This document shows positions 19,450-31,390 of a stretch of 64,000 nucleotides of DNA, in pieces. This stretch comes from Locusta migratoria (lineage: Eukaryota; Arthropoda; Insecta; Orthoptera; Acrididae), in assembly GCA_026315105.1 (NCBI GenBank), contig CM048744.1, positions 310,007,270-310,071,269 of the forward strand. The letters are read 5' to 3'. How positions within the stretch are numbered: position 1 is the stretch's first letter; the number at the start of each line of letters is the position of its first letter. The notes below the pieces were generated by a model. It saw nothing but the letters and a program-made list of their open reading frames with translations, searched no databases and was not told the origin of the DNA. The position numbers were made by a program, and so were the translations under genes.

Positions 19450-20790
19450 GTAATCCAGGATTTGCCAGGTCTCTGAAAACAGGTTTTATGATATCTATGA
19501 CTGCTCTAGGAGGGAATGTTTGTGTGGCTGTATGAACCGTTTGCGTACTGAGCATTGTGGTAATTGCACCATGAACTGGGTCGAGGAGGGCAAAGGTTGT
19601 GTACTGGTTTTACATTAATCCACAGTCTGTGGATGAACATAGCCCATACTGCCTGCATCATTTACAACAAATGCTCAGAATTATTTTTAATGTCCATTCC
19701 ATAACAGTGGTGTACGTCATCAATCATTTTGCCTGTCAGCCCGCCTCTTATGGTTTTCCATCAGAAAGTTTCTTGTCTCTCAAACTTTGTTGCAACTTAC
19801 TCAACCTGGTGCCCATCCCCTTCTGGACATCACCAACACTTTCCAGTTTCGTGATAATCTTCTCACCATAAGGCTGAGGGGTTACTACGCTGCTATATGC
19901 TTTCGAGTCTCCATCACCTAAGAACTCAGTGCAACACATTCCCATTTCGTTCAAAGATTCAGTAGCTGCAAAGGCCTCCATACCACCACCTGTTCCTTCA
20001 TAGCTTCTGTCACAGATATGTCCACCTTTATTCCCTGATTTATACTTAAAACGATGTTTGGTTAAAAATCTGGCAACCTGTTACCTTTCCAGTAGCCACA
20101 CTGGTCACCGCAGCAACAGAATTTTTATAACTGTAGCCGCGCATCTACCAAGTGCCATCAAAAGCTACTGGTACGTCAGTTGTGCCATCATTTATTCAAC
20201 AGCTTCGTTTGCAGCACCCTTCATTGTCTGACATGCAACAGATTCCACAGCAGCTCCAATAAATCCTGCATACTTGTCGATTTTACAAGGTGAACGTGGC
20301 AGATTCATCACGAAACACATTGATTCTGCTGCAGTGTGTCCTTTGCCAATAGCTCTCAGTCCATAAAAACCATCTAATATTTACTTCAAAATAATTATCC
20401 TTATACTTATTAGAACTCCAAAGTAAATGAATATATTTATAACTGGTAAATTAAAGATAAGTATCCAAGCTAGTCCAATTGATACCTCACTTTCTTCATG
20501 TAAACTAACTGGCTCTCCACATATTTTACAACTCACACATTCACATAACACCCTTGTTTCGATGTGTAAATCTTTCAGAGTATAACTTAACCTACCATTC
20601 ACATCATTTTCGTTTTGAGGAAACTGTATATCACAACGTTTTATTTTAATCTTCGAAGCACTAAATGGTGATTTTCTATATACTGTCGAGTTTGCTTGTA
20701 TCTCATTGTCTGTGACTTCGCACGCCACATGTTTCCCTATATTCGAAAACCTATTGCCATGAAAAGCACGTTTGTTAGAAACACTTCATT
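19450..20790 (-). pseudogene. Mutator-like (MULE) transposase relic
   Basis: Mutator-like transposases cut and paste DNA with a DDE core. Read from 20790 down, the minus strand shows GNRFSNIGKHVACEV; a cysteine pair with CKICGEPVSLHEESE (zinc-ribbon-like, about 20520); LRAIGKGHTAAESMCFVMNL (about 20360-20300); then an interrupted core; then TEFLGDGDSKAYSSV, VGDVQKGMGTRLSKLQQSL and KKLSDGKP in the open frame 19981-19748. Last come FPPRAVIDIIKPVF and RDLANPGL near 19450. Stops and shifts occur throughout. I recognise this order from insect Mutator-like transposases. The C-terminus is cut off at the junction with the Tc1 relic. Confidence 0.85.
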
Positions 20791-22165
20791 TTAGCGTCAT
20801 ACTTTACTTTTTGAGAGATTTACCAATATATTCGTCACTTATCCTCGGAAAAATGTAAGTACGTCGATATACAAGGCGTGTTCATGCTACGAAACGATAC
20901 AATACTTTTTTAACAGTGCTACCAATACAAACACGTAATTTATCCTTTATAACACAGCAGTCCATAGTCTTCTACATAAAAAATTGCCGATTTTGTTAGA
21001 TCTTGAAGTACAAGTCACGCGCGTAAAAATATTAATATTTTCAACCGATGTAGATGATATATAAAAGCTAAAATAAAATACTTTCCAAGTCAGTTTATAT
21101 ATATGAAAATTGCAAATTTTTAATTAGATAAAATTCTAATATGTCAAAAAAATCCGTTCTAACTCCCCTTGAGGCACATTCTTGTGCTTTACTCGTAAGA
21201 AAGCGACTCTTATTGACACTTTTCAGTTCGCTCAAATTCTCGGGTTCACAGTGAGAGGTTTCAGCGGTAAAACGCCAAGAATATCCCCTTTAGGAAGCTT
21301 AGTGAACTGGGATACGCTCGAGTTTTGCAGAAATGGCACGATAAGACCATTTTCGGCGCACGGCGCGGCTCATCTTTATAAGACGCTTACTGCGAGCGTC
21401 TCGACACAAATTTCCACGAGTAGCTGTGTCCTTCAGAGCAAAGCATCCCGCATATACGTATCAGCTTTTAAGAGTCGAGTGACGTCAAAACAAGTCATAC
21501 CGGCAGCGTACTCGTTACAGCTAAAAATGTTTCAAATTTTACATAAAGTATGTCTCTCAGCAGGCCAAACTTTGGCAATGAGGACGGCACTAAAAATAAC
21601 AAATGAGACAACAAAAATATAATGAGGATAGCTTGCAAGTCACTGCAAAGTCTATCGTCGAGTCACAGAGGCATGAAAATAGGCAATCACACATATACAA
21701 CTTAACTTTCGGCCACAACATTCGTCACTACAGAACACACAACCTCATTTATAGAATCACAACAACCACAAATCACTATCACAAAACTGAAAGGCCTGCT
21801 ATAGGAGCGGATAACCAGGACATGTATCCTGGCGCCGAAATTTACGGATGGCATTTTGGCTGAAACTTGAGGTATTAAATACTCAATTTCAGAGATCATA
21901 CTGTGTGCAAACATAACATCTAAGATGTAGACGTGCGCCTCGTTTCTGTCATGTCGGATATCTATACTTTTACTAAACTGCTCAAACCATTAGGGGATCC
22001 GGTAAGATACACACATTATACATGATTATGGTAATGTATTTTATTCAGATATTGGTTACACTTGTTATTTGTGTATGATACAGTACGGTATTTTGCTGTT
22101 TAAACTATTTACTTGAGATTTACATGCGGTTTACTTAGAGCGAGGCGCCATGGGGCTACCAGTGA
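20791..22165. other. Unassigned sequence
   Basis: AT-rich. A 146-codon frame at 21182-21622 and an 86-codon frame at 21603-21863 overlap but show no family resemblance, and their codon content is unremarkable. I cannot assign them. Confidence 0.35.
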
Positions 22166-22183
22166 AAAAGTCGTTCTCGTTTA

Positions 22184-23128
22184 ACAGTGTGTGTGATCAC
22201 CTCGGATGGCCAGTATAGTTGCATACTTGCGTATCATAGACAGTATGAGGTTATCGATCAGCTGTTGAAGGATATCTGTCCATTCTTCCATGAGTGCAAT
22301 ATCCAGCTCCGAAACCGTTGTGGGAGGTGCTGGTCTGGCTACAACGCGTCTGCTCAGTATATCCCAGACTTGCTCAATTGGGTTATGTCCGGTGAACATT
22401 GTGGCCACTCCGTTCGTTCTATTCCCTCATCTTCAAGTGTGTTGATCACCAATGCCGCTGTTTGGGAACGAGCGTTATCGTCCACCAGAAGGAACCCATC
22501 TCCTATGGCATCAGCGTAGGACACAACAAAAGGTGGAAGCGTCTCATCTCTACACTTCTGAGTAGTTAAAACGCCATTCTGAATGACATAGAGGTCCGTA
22601 TGTCCGCCAATACTGACTCCAGCTCACACCATTCGTCCACCATCATGTCCTCTCACATAAGTAGGAATGTTCATAGTTTCACTTTTTTTTCCAGATGAGG
22701 AACGACGATTATCCTGTTGTACACAAATCTTTCTGTTTACGGAACGCGACGCCATTCTTTACCACTTCAATCCTGATGCACCTCTGTCCAATTTCTGCGA
22801 CTAACGGTGTCGTGGTTTTAATGACACATATACACGCGTAATGGCCATATTCCCGAAGGCGATTTCGTACTGTCTCTGTTGATATTGTGTGTCTTGTTGC
22901 TGCTGGAGGGTGCGTTGCAGCTGAGTTGCATTCTGCCTCCTGTTTACTGTTAACTGGAGATAACGGTTATATCCGTGGTCAACATTGTCCTTGAGTTCTT
23001 ATAACATTTCCTCTTTTCTGAAATCGCGGCCACGTTCTGGAAATTACATTTTGGGACACTCCAATAGCTGCAGCCATCTCCTTCTGTGTCTGTTGCAGTT
23101 CCAACTTTCCTATGGTTCTCCATGCCAT
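22184..23128 (-). pseudogene. Tc1-like transposase, full-length relic (family B)
   Basis: The start codon lies at 23126-23128 (MAWRTIGKLELQQ). The N-terminal helix-turn-helix follows (QKEMAAAIGVSQNVISRTW), then a linker ending TVRNRLREYGH and a degraded central core. After that come VDDNARSQTAALVINTLEDE (second catalytic aspartate) and NPIEQVWDILSRRV (catalytic glutamate in NPIE). The last part is an open frame (22408-22181) ending ILAIRGDHTHC. Several stops and shifts prevent function. The same family is present on the plus strand at 37659-38546. Confidence 0.88.
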
Positions 23129-25250
23129 AGCTTTGGGTAAGCCATAGCTTCTGGTATGGAGAAGATATCAGAGAGGTAGGATGCAAAGTGATTCGCCTCA
23201 CTGAGATTATCGGAAAAGCGACGGTCGTCATGCAGGAGAGGGTATTGGGGAGTAGAGTTGGTACCAGTAAGGCAATTGTAGGTACACCAACACTTGGAAA
23301 AATGTATAGGGAGGTGAGCATTAAGCTGTGTACATGTATGTCGCAATTGCCAGCATTTTTAGCAGACAGTAGATTGCGAAGGTGTCGCTGTATTTGCAGG
23401 CGTGTCCCGCTCATGTGTCCGGAGGAAACGGCAGTACAGGCAGCAGGGTTCTTAAAGGAGTATGGCTTGTAGGGGGAAGGGCAGGATGGTAAGGGTAAAT
23501 TTCTTTAGTAGGAATGTGGGCAGATATGGCATCAGAAAAGGTCTGTTGGAGAAAGGCATCGGAAATGTCATCGGGACTTTGGAGGGGTGGCCGGTGACTT
23601 GCGACCTCAGTGTCGATGGAGACCTAGTAGGCATTCCAATCGGCTCGAGTAATTGTGGATGAGTTTTGGGCGTATATCTGGCCGACGAGTTGGAGGGCGC
23701 CAACGGGTGGAGGGGATCTTGAGGAGCATGGTCACTGCCAATAAGATTGAGTATTTCTGTAGCGATGCAACCCAGGAAGTTGGGGAAAGCGATGATAAAA
23801 TCATTGGTGGTGTTGCTCTTAGGGCGGATACATTTGGGGATGGGAACCAGATCACCTTGCAGGGAGTCAAGAAATTGACACCACTGTTGCAGTTCAGCTG
23901 GAGTGTGGCTGTGTATATTCAGATCTGAAGAGAGGTATGGTCAACATGAGAAAGGTGCGGCATGGCAGATGTAAATGGTTGCACATGTAACAGTGAGCAA
24001 AGGAAAAAAGATACTGAGGATGTGCTCAATAGGATCATTGAGGAGAGGTTGTGGCCAGAATGTGAGCTACTTGAGGTGGCCAGTAGCGACCCTAGTGCAT
24101 GCAAGGGGGCAGGGCTATCGATGCGGTTAAGGAGATAAGCAGAAGTGCTGATGGTGTGGTGGAAATGGAGAAATGTTTCATTTAGGATGAAGGTATCCAC
24201 AAAGTGTTGGGACAGGGTGTGCATGAAGACGTGTTTGTTGGTGTGGAGGAAGCGGATGCTATTGTGTAGAATACTGAACTGTTGTAGTGCTGTGGCTGGA
24301 ACTGGGAATGGGAAGGGTGTGAGAGGTTTATACGACAGTGTCTAATGAGGTAAAGCTAAAGTGGGGAAATCTGTAGGAATAGGCTGTGGTGTTGAGATGT
24401 AAGACAGAGCGAGCAGCCAAGGAGATCTGTTAGAGGGTATTTCTACATTGAAAGGAAGATAGTAGTGAAACAGATGATACCCTCTGCAGTGGCAAGAGGG
24501 TGAAGGGAGTTGTTAGGATGAAGGGGTTGGTCTATGAGATGGACAGGGACAGTGGGACGGTAGGGGGAGGTTCGACCTTGCACTTATGAGTCTGTGGGGT
24601 GGATTCCACCACAGGTGTTGCAAGTGGGAGGAGCGAAAAGGTTAGAGCACTGCTTCAGGTAGTGGCAGGCTTTGTAGTGGGCAAAGGTGGGGGGAGTTTC
24701 TTAGTTAAGTGGTCATTGTAGACCAGCATCGATGGCACCTGTAAGATTAGTGAGGGAATTGGAATGGGTCAATATTGTGGCAACGGTTGTAAATTAGGGC
24801 TCACTTTGTTAGAAGTCCGCCAATAGATGATGCTGATTAAGAGAAGTCGTGCTTCAGGAAGGTATGGCCAGTGGCATTATGGATTCTACAGGAAGAGCGG
24901 ATTTCTAGGTAAGGGTGGGAATTGAGTTCTGACAACACCTCACCCTCCATGATCCCAAGGCTGAGCTTTGTGATCACAGTGGTGAGGGTTGGAGGAAGGT
25001 GTGGTGAGGGTGGGTAGGGGTTGCTGAGAGAATAAGGAGATGTGGTATTTTATGTAAACTGGAGGTGTGGAAGGAGGGATCAGGGATTTGATTATGGCCA
25101 ATGAGGAGAGAGAGGGGTACTTCCTGATTTCTAGTGCGAGGGCTCGGGCATCACGGAAAACTTGGGATGGGAAGAGCATGAAGGTGTGGACTCTCCGGAA
25201 TTGAGTAGCTGTGACAAGGATAGTTTCCATAGTCACTGTGGGGTCTGTCT
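23129..25250 (-). pseudogene. Pyrimidine-rich Jockey-like LINE: ORF1 end, endonuclease, start of RT
   Basis: The coding (minus) strand is C/T-rich. Going down from 25250, ORF1 C-terminal sequence shows ARALALEIRKYPSL (about 25130) and a zinc-knuckle-like CNTCGGIHPTDS (about 24590). An apurinic-type endonuclease start follows near 24224 (TFILNETFLHFHHTI), then the region before RT with FASYLSDIFSIPE (23110-23346). Frameshifts are frequent. The RT domain is cut off at 23129, where the Tc1-like relic of family B begins. It matches the copies at 38550-40470 and 40478-43010. Confidence 0.78.
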
Positions 25251-25720
25251 ATAGCGGTATTTTTATTTTTATTTTATTTTATTATTATTTTATGTGACAT
25301 GTGGGGCAAGGTCCACATTGGGACATTTTGGAGGCTTTTTAGGATAGCCTATTGGGATGAGGGCTGAAAAGGTAGGTGAAATGAGTCAGACCCACCCTGA
25401 TGGGCTTCTTTCACAGGGGTTGGTTGTGGCTGTACTTCCACGACAACAGCAGCCTGACGAGACTGGATGTTGGTGCCGATTGTGGTTACGGGGAAACTGG
25501 GGGAGGGCTTGTGCTGACGGTGAGAACAGATGGAGGTGCTGTAGTGGGGAAGGCGGAGTCAGAGGGTATGGTGAGGAGAAGGATAGAGACCTATGGGAGG
25601 AGGACTACTGTGGAACTCCAGAGATGGTATAGTTGTCACTGGAGGTCTGACCATGGTTGGGGCAGGGAAAGAGCAAACTTATGCAGTGTGAAAAGCACTT
25701 GACAACATTGGCGCCGAGAG
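25251..25720. other. Purine-rich sequence, possibly 5' part of the adjoining LINE
   Basis: The plus strand is G/A-rich, like the neighbouring LINE copy, and starts with an A/T-rich string (ATTTTTATTTTATTTTATTA). It could be ORF1 or 5' UTR on the minus strand. No motif supports this. Confidence 0.35.
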
Positions 25721-27054
25721 GTTCCTGGTGAGGTGGCAACGGGGACGGTGTAGCGACGACTCCATGAACGACGTTGACTACGGCTCTGAAAGATGGGAAT
25801 CGGCGGCGGTGGAAGGAGCAGGTCGTCCTCTCGGAGGGACCGACGATAGGGGCGTCGGACGGCTTCCGACGATCCGGGTGTTTTACCGGAATCCCGATAT
25901 TCTCAGGGCATACGTGAAATGATCGTAGGGTTAAATCCTGACCTCATCGCTACCTTGGAGATGCTATGTCCCATCTGTCGTACGCCGTCACTTCACAATC
26001 AAACGCACTTAACTCGTGATTCCCTGCCATTGCAGCATCAGTAACCAATCTAACGCTTGCACCAGACACTTGACGTCTTATATAGGGGTTTCCGACGGCA
26101 GCGCCGTTTTCCGAATGCTTATATTCTCTGTGCTTGCATTCGCATTCCTATACCGGTTTCTTTGTCTCTTCATTGTACGAACTAATAAAGCAGAGTGACA
26201 ACGTCAGCAAACTGACAGATACCAGAACGATATTATCTTTTTGCAGCGAAGTTTGCTTCCTTAAACGCTATTTTCATAACACAGAAACTGAGGTAGCTAG
26301 TGTGACGAAAACCATGCCCATAAGAAGTGCAAATTCTTTAATCAGATTTTTCGATACTTAGATTAACAAAATCTAAGAAGAAAATGGTTAACAGCTAAAA
26401 TCGTAACTGTAGGGCGACCCCTAAAATGATCTAGCCAACTTTCGAAATTGACTTGTTATCAAAAAGTGAATATATCTCGAAAAATTATTAATGTCTTTTA
26501 ATTTTTTAAACAAGTACTTTTTTGACTTACTGCAAACTATACTTGCAGTAAGTAGCAACGGAAAGGAAAACGATGTAGAGAATACTCTATTTGTAAGGCT
26601 TTGTAGCAGTTTTCTCGATATATCTTGAAACGAACACAGCTATCAGCACTTATTAAAAAGATATTTAAGCGTTTTAACTATAACTTCTTGATTTAACACT
26701 TTTAGTTCTGAGCTATAGTTTATTACTAATTAAGAAAAATCATTCTTTGGGAGTTTTGGGAATTTTTTGACAATGTTCGCCCTCTTGGGCCGAGTTTCAT
26801 GAAAAGAAACTCTATTTCAAATTTAATTCCCTTTAAGCTTTTTTTTATCGGTTAATAATTTTTGCAAATTCAACATTAGGCTGTTACAGAATGGTTGGAC
26901 TATAGTAGCCGGATAGTGCTACGTTGCTGCGATTTTGTGTAACAGCTGCAGCTAGAAAGCAACAAAGAACTCAATATTTTTAACTTTTAGAGCTTGATTC
27001 TATTTTGTTGTGTAAGGAATCCATTTTCCATCACATTTTCTTATGAGGGCATGA
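25721..27054. other. Unassigned sequence
   Basis: A short CpG-richer stretch at 25725-25880 gives way to AT-rich DNA. Two overlapping short open frames at 26016-26361 resemble nothing I know. Confidence 0.35.
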
Positions 27055-27067
27055 TCTCAGAAGCATC

Positions 27068-27264
27068 GCCGCGGTGGAGTAGCCGAGCGGTCTAAAGCAC
27101 CTCGCTGCGGAACGCGCGGTTGCTCGCCGTGGAGGTTCGAGTCCTCCGTGGGGCATGGGTGTGTGTGTTTGTCCGTAGGTTAGTTTACCTAGGTTTAAGT
27201 AGTTTGTAAGCTACGGACTGATGACCACGCAGTTTGGTCTGATAGATTTACAGACATTTGATTT
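27068..27264 (+). mobile_element. tRNA-derived SINE, family 2
   Basis: Head GCCGCGGTGGAGTAGCCGAG, box B GGTTCGAGTCC, then TTAGTTTACCTAGGTTTAAG and the GGACTGATGACCACGCAG tail. A 13-bp target duplication (tctcagaagcatc at 27055-27067, tctcagaggcatc at 27265-27277, one mismatch) dates it as not recent. Confidence 0.95.
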
Positions 27265-27277
27265 TCTCAGAGGCATC

Positions 27278-28207
27278 TTGATATGATGTAGCTACCACCA
27301 CGGAAACAGATAGTAAAAATAGCACAAAACTTGACATTTCCACTACCAGTACCTATTAAAATGTTATTAAAATCAGACAAATACATTTCAATGCATAAAG
27401 TTTTAAGTGGGAAGTTCCTATCGAAGACGCCCAAAATCGCACAGTCCCTACTACAGTCTAAAACAAAAAATGCATATTAAACTTTAAAAACGAATAGTTC
27501 CTAATATCCAAAAGCAGAGTAATAGATGGAAAAGCTTGGTATAACTCATTTTTCTGTAGACCTATTAGTTCACCCGCAATTAAAGCTTAAATTCGAGTCT
27601 GCATCGTTAAATAAAATCCTGTAATATGCTGTGGAAAGATAGGAGGCACTAATTCCAGATTTACAGCAACCTACGAACTCCCTCAGAAACACACGTTCAC
27701 ACAAACGCCTACGAATCACTCAGTAAATACATACAATGATGTAATTCCAAGAAGATATTGTCGCTTCAGCTTTCTCATCAACGAAATCCTATTACCCAGA
27801 GCGGGAACACGAGACACAAACATTCATTCGCCCTGGCCGCCCCTGGTTGCTTGCAGCGTCTCTCTCTGGATCTTAAGGACGGTACGAATGTTTGAGTTGC
27901 ACGGATTGCCGAGAATATTGGAGCGGCCCTTTATAGCTATCTGCGCCGGCCCTGTACGCAGTGTCTCCTCGAAGCTCCAAAATTAATGAGCTCTCGACGG
28001 CTCCGAAGTGAATTCTGGGTAACGGCCGCGCCTAGATTTCCCCGAGGGCTTTGCGGAAAGTTACACATTTATTCTGTGTTCTGGTTTCATACGAAATCAC
28101 TATTATTTCGCCGGCAAGGAGCCTCATGCGTAAAGTTTCTGACATTCTTACGAGTAATATTTTCGGACAAATACAACAAACTTTTTATCTTCCGTGTCAT
28201 TACAAAT
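27278..28207. other. Unassigned sequence
   Basis: AT-rich, then mixed. A moderately GC-rich patch near 27830-28060 includes CCCTTTATAGCTATCTGCGC. No gene is recognised. Confidence 0.35.
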
Positions 28208-28572
28208 GTGCATTGTCTTTGAAAAAATTTCTAGAACTGCATACATAAAAATTACCATTAGATAACTATTATTAGCTTTTGCTTTATGATGATTTTAAGC
28301 GACACTGAAATCTTTCTTTGAGCACACCATCTGCGTTGGCAACAGGATTGGGACTAAATGACTGACACATACTTTTTTCTTTACATCGGTGCATTGTCTT
28401 TGAAAAAATTTCTAGAACTGCATACATAAAAATTACCAATAGATAACTATTATTATCCTTTGCTTTTTTATGATTTTCAGCGACACTGAAATCTTCCTTT
28501 GCGCAGACCATCTGCGTTGGCAACAGGAATGGGACTAAATGACTTTGACACATACTCTTTTCTTTACTTCTG
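28208..28572. repeat. Tandem duplication, 181-bp period, two copies
   Basis: Both units begin GTGCATTGTCTTTGAAAAAA and contain CATCTGCGTTGGCAACAGGA. Unit 1 is 28208-28388 and unit 2 is 28389 to about 28572. They differ by scattered substitutions and a few short indels, so the duplication is not very recent. The 116-codon open frame on the minus strand merely reads through both units. Confidence 0.92.
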
Positions 28573-29240
28573 GTATTGTAGCTTACAAAGTACACAACTA
28601 GAGAAAGAAAAGCTACTTGTTTCGTAATGTTCAATGTAGGGTGTAGTATAACAAATTCCCACCGCGAATTCCTTATGACAGAGTAACTATAAGTTACTTA
28701 TACAAATTTATTGTTAATAGTGTTACCACACTCCTCTTTTATCCGGACATGTTCTCTTGTTTGGAATCTAATAATTGTCCAGCCAGACTTTAGGAAAATG
28801 GGAATAGTTCTCTCTCTCTCTCTCTCTAGTTAAACAATAGCTTCAACTTGTTGACCGAGACGATCTCCAGGTCTAAATAACTTAATCTTTCTTCCGACGA
28901 TGTGATATTCTCCAGACTTTCCTCTTCAAAGAAGTGTCATCTTTTTGTGAATAAACTAACAAAGACGTCTGCTTCTAGTATGAAGTTACCACTGTGTTGG
29001 ATAAACCATCTCACCGACTTAAATAAACTTACAAAAATGGCCTGCTTCTCGAATGGAGTGACCATTGCATTGGATGAACAATCAGACTGCGATTTAGTTG
29101 GTATCTTTTACTAAGCACAGCATATAAAGTGTGTGTAATGAGCATTGATAACATACATGCGTGTCTTGTATATGAAGCCCTCCAAAAGGATACAAATGCA
29201 TTAATTTAAGATGATGAGAGATTTACATGTGGTATCCTTT
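28573..29240. other. Unassigned sequence with a CT microsatellite
   Basis: It contains (TC)n at about 28807-28828 and nothing else that I recognise. Confidence 0.4.
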
Positions 29241-29261
29241 ACAGACGAATCACACCTGCGC

Positions 29262-29640
29262 ATCATTCTCCCAATAAACCGAAGTCGACCATTCGCCTTC
29301 CCCGTTCCATTTCATATCTCTGCGCAGCGTAACGCCTAGATATTTAATTGACGCGAGTCTGTCATTCGAACATTACTGGATTGTTTCTCCTGCTCATCTG
29401 CATTAGCTTACATTTTTCTACATTTACAGTTAGTTGCCATTCCTCACACCACCTAGATATTTGGTCAAAGTCATCCTGCATCCTACTACAGTCATTCAAT
29501 GACGACACCTTACTGTACAGCACAGCATCAACAGCAAACAACCGCAGATTGTATGTCACTCCGTCCGTCAGATCATTTATTTGTACAGGAAATAATATCC
29601 AAACACACTTCCCTGGGGCACTCCTGACGATACCCTAATT
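29262..29640 (-). pseudogene. Jockey-like LINE RT fragment (motif C region)
   Basis: The minus strand reads YNLRLFAVDAVLYSKVSSL, where FAVD takes the place of catalytic FADD, then EEWQLTVNVEKCKLMQMS, a conserved stretch after the palm domain, then YRRYAAQRYEM and RRMVDFGLLGE. The last motif links it to the subfamily at 9771-11624. Both ends are truncated. The TIR-bounded element begins 14 bp away. Confidence 0.85.
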
Positions 29641-29653
29641 TTAACTTTAATTA

Positions 29654-30859
29654 CAGTAAAATGGGGTTACATTGTAACAGTTTTTAAGGTTTATCTCGCA
29701 TGGACCGAACAGTGTCAATTATGAACTGGAATAAGTAATACGAAAAACTTGCTACAACCGCCCATTGTGTGGCGAGATGTTATTCAAATCAATATGTTCA
29801 ACAGAAACCGTTATACAAGTGTTACAAGTTGTTACAAAGTCCACCGGGCGGAGCTACTTTGTGACAACTTTGTTTTCGCTTTGAAATGCATGTAAAATCA
29901 ACATTACCCCACAAAAAGTTTATTTCAAACAATTTTAAAAATATTGGTTTATTGTTTGGCAACATAAAAAATTCACAAAGGAACTTATCTAAATTTGACA
30001 TTTTACATTAAAAAGACCTCGTTTTCCTATTGGTGTTGGAGGTCCTACCTTGTAAAGAACATCCTCCCTAGAATAATAAATGCAATCATCTCGTTCTGGA
30101 CACTTCCAGTATATTTTTAGCTCCCCATGACGCTTACCATGTAGCCTCCTGGCTTGCTCAGTCAGTCTTGCTTGGAAGATTTCCCCTTCAAAGTTCACGA
30201 CCACAGAATCGTCAAGTTTGAATGTGTATTCAGGTGTCTTCTTAGTGACCCTTTTCAAGTGGTGGACCTTTCTCTTGTCTTTATATATCTTAGTCGAAGG
30301 TGTGTCTCTGTGTGATGGCTAACCTTCCGGCTGGATCTTCATCAGTCCACTTGATACTTGGGCTCTCATCTGAGGACTCGACACTATCAAGTAAATTTAG
30401 TATTTACACTCTAGAACACAGTGGGGTTGCTTTGGGACACTCGGACAATGTCACAAAGTAGCCCCTTAATGTGCCGATTTATGGTTATTTGATTATACTG
30501 CTTAAATGAACATAACAATTGATGTCCGATCATGCCATAATCAAGCCAACATATTTACAATCAGGCGTACATACCTGTTTTCCGCAGTTATATCACACAC
30601 GGACGGCTCCATCACACGTAGTTTACAATAATTTAAGCAATGGCTCCAAAGCAGGTTTGAATACGAACGACTTGCAGTCGAACAAAAGAAGCGCGGGAGA
30701 TTCAGCCGCCTGCCGCAAGATGGTGCAGCGCTACAGGCAAGCCGCTGGAGCTAATCTTTGGTAAGCTCAGCCTGGACGCAGCGGGAGGTTCGAAATGAAC
30801 GAAAATGATCGTATGTCACAAATTAGGCCCTAAAGTCACAGACTGAGCCCATTTTACGG
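29654..30859. mobile_element. TIR-bounded DNA transposon with TA target duplication (1206 bp)
   Basis: The left end CAGTAAAATGGGGTTACA and the right end, reverse-complemented, CCGTAAAATGGGCTCAG are similar for about 13 bp, with looser similarity further in. TA flanks both sides (29652-29653 and 30860-30861). Internal subterminal motifs of the type ACAAAGTAGC recur near both ends. The CAGT start and TA duplication would fit the pogo/Tc1-mariner group, but that is inference. It carries one short coding remnant (29989-30258). Confidence 0.6.
29989..30258 (-). pseudogene. C-terminal fragment of an unidentified element-encoded protein
   Basis: The 89-codon frame MKRVTKKTPEYTFKL... contains DDSVVVNFEGEIFQARL, an aromatic-rich LKIYWKCPERDDCIYY and the closing GPPTPIGKRGLFNV. 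Upstream in shifted frames are acidic stretches (VESSDESPSIKWTDEDP). It sits inside the TIR-bounded element, so the host element's transposase C-terminus is the natural guess. I do not recognise the family with confidence. Confidence 0.45.
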
Positions 30860-30861
30860 TA

Positions 30862-31390
30862 CAGCCGAAACCGAAGACGAGCTGAATATTCAAGTACGGT
30901 TTCGGCCGCATATCATCTTACGGTCGGACAATAACCGAAAAAAATCGCACTGACGTGTTTTACGGCCCACTTCAGATTTGTAGCTTTATGTTTTTGCAAA
31001 CATTTTGGACCAAAATAATAATCTAAATAATAAAAAATTAATTACTAAGAGTGTCTGAAACCCTTTCACGAAAAAAAAAAAAAATAAAAAAAAAAAAAAA
31101 ATTAAGAAGTGGCGGGTTCCGAACCACTGACCTTCAGTGGCACAGTACAACGCATTGTCTACTATGCTAAGGCCAACAATTAGAAGTTACGTTCTTTACT
31201 CTCATACTATCGTACGAAGAACGAAGTGTTTTTGTTAATTCTTCAGTGCGCCATTGCTTTGAAATGACAACGTGTAAGTTACAATAAGAAAATCATCAAA
31301 CACACAACGCAAGATGGCGTATGCCAGAGTGAGTTCTGGGGCAAGGAATGTCACGTGACATCTGCGAACGGCTGGTTTTCGTTAATTCAA
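30862..31390. other. Intergenic sequence with an A-rich run and a tRNA-like remnant
   Basis: An A-rich run lies at about 31068-31102. Around 31106-31180 the minus strand has TAGCATAGTAGACAATGCG and GTGGTTCGGAACCCGCCAC, resembling tRNA boxes A and B in a decayed tRNA or SINE head. Confidence 0.45.

Noticed and set aside
21182..21863. Possible host gene from two overlapping frames
   Set aside because: No recognisable domain, no splice-site pattern I could defend and no start context. The frames overlap in different registers.
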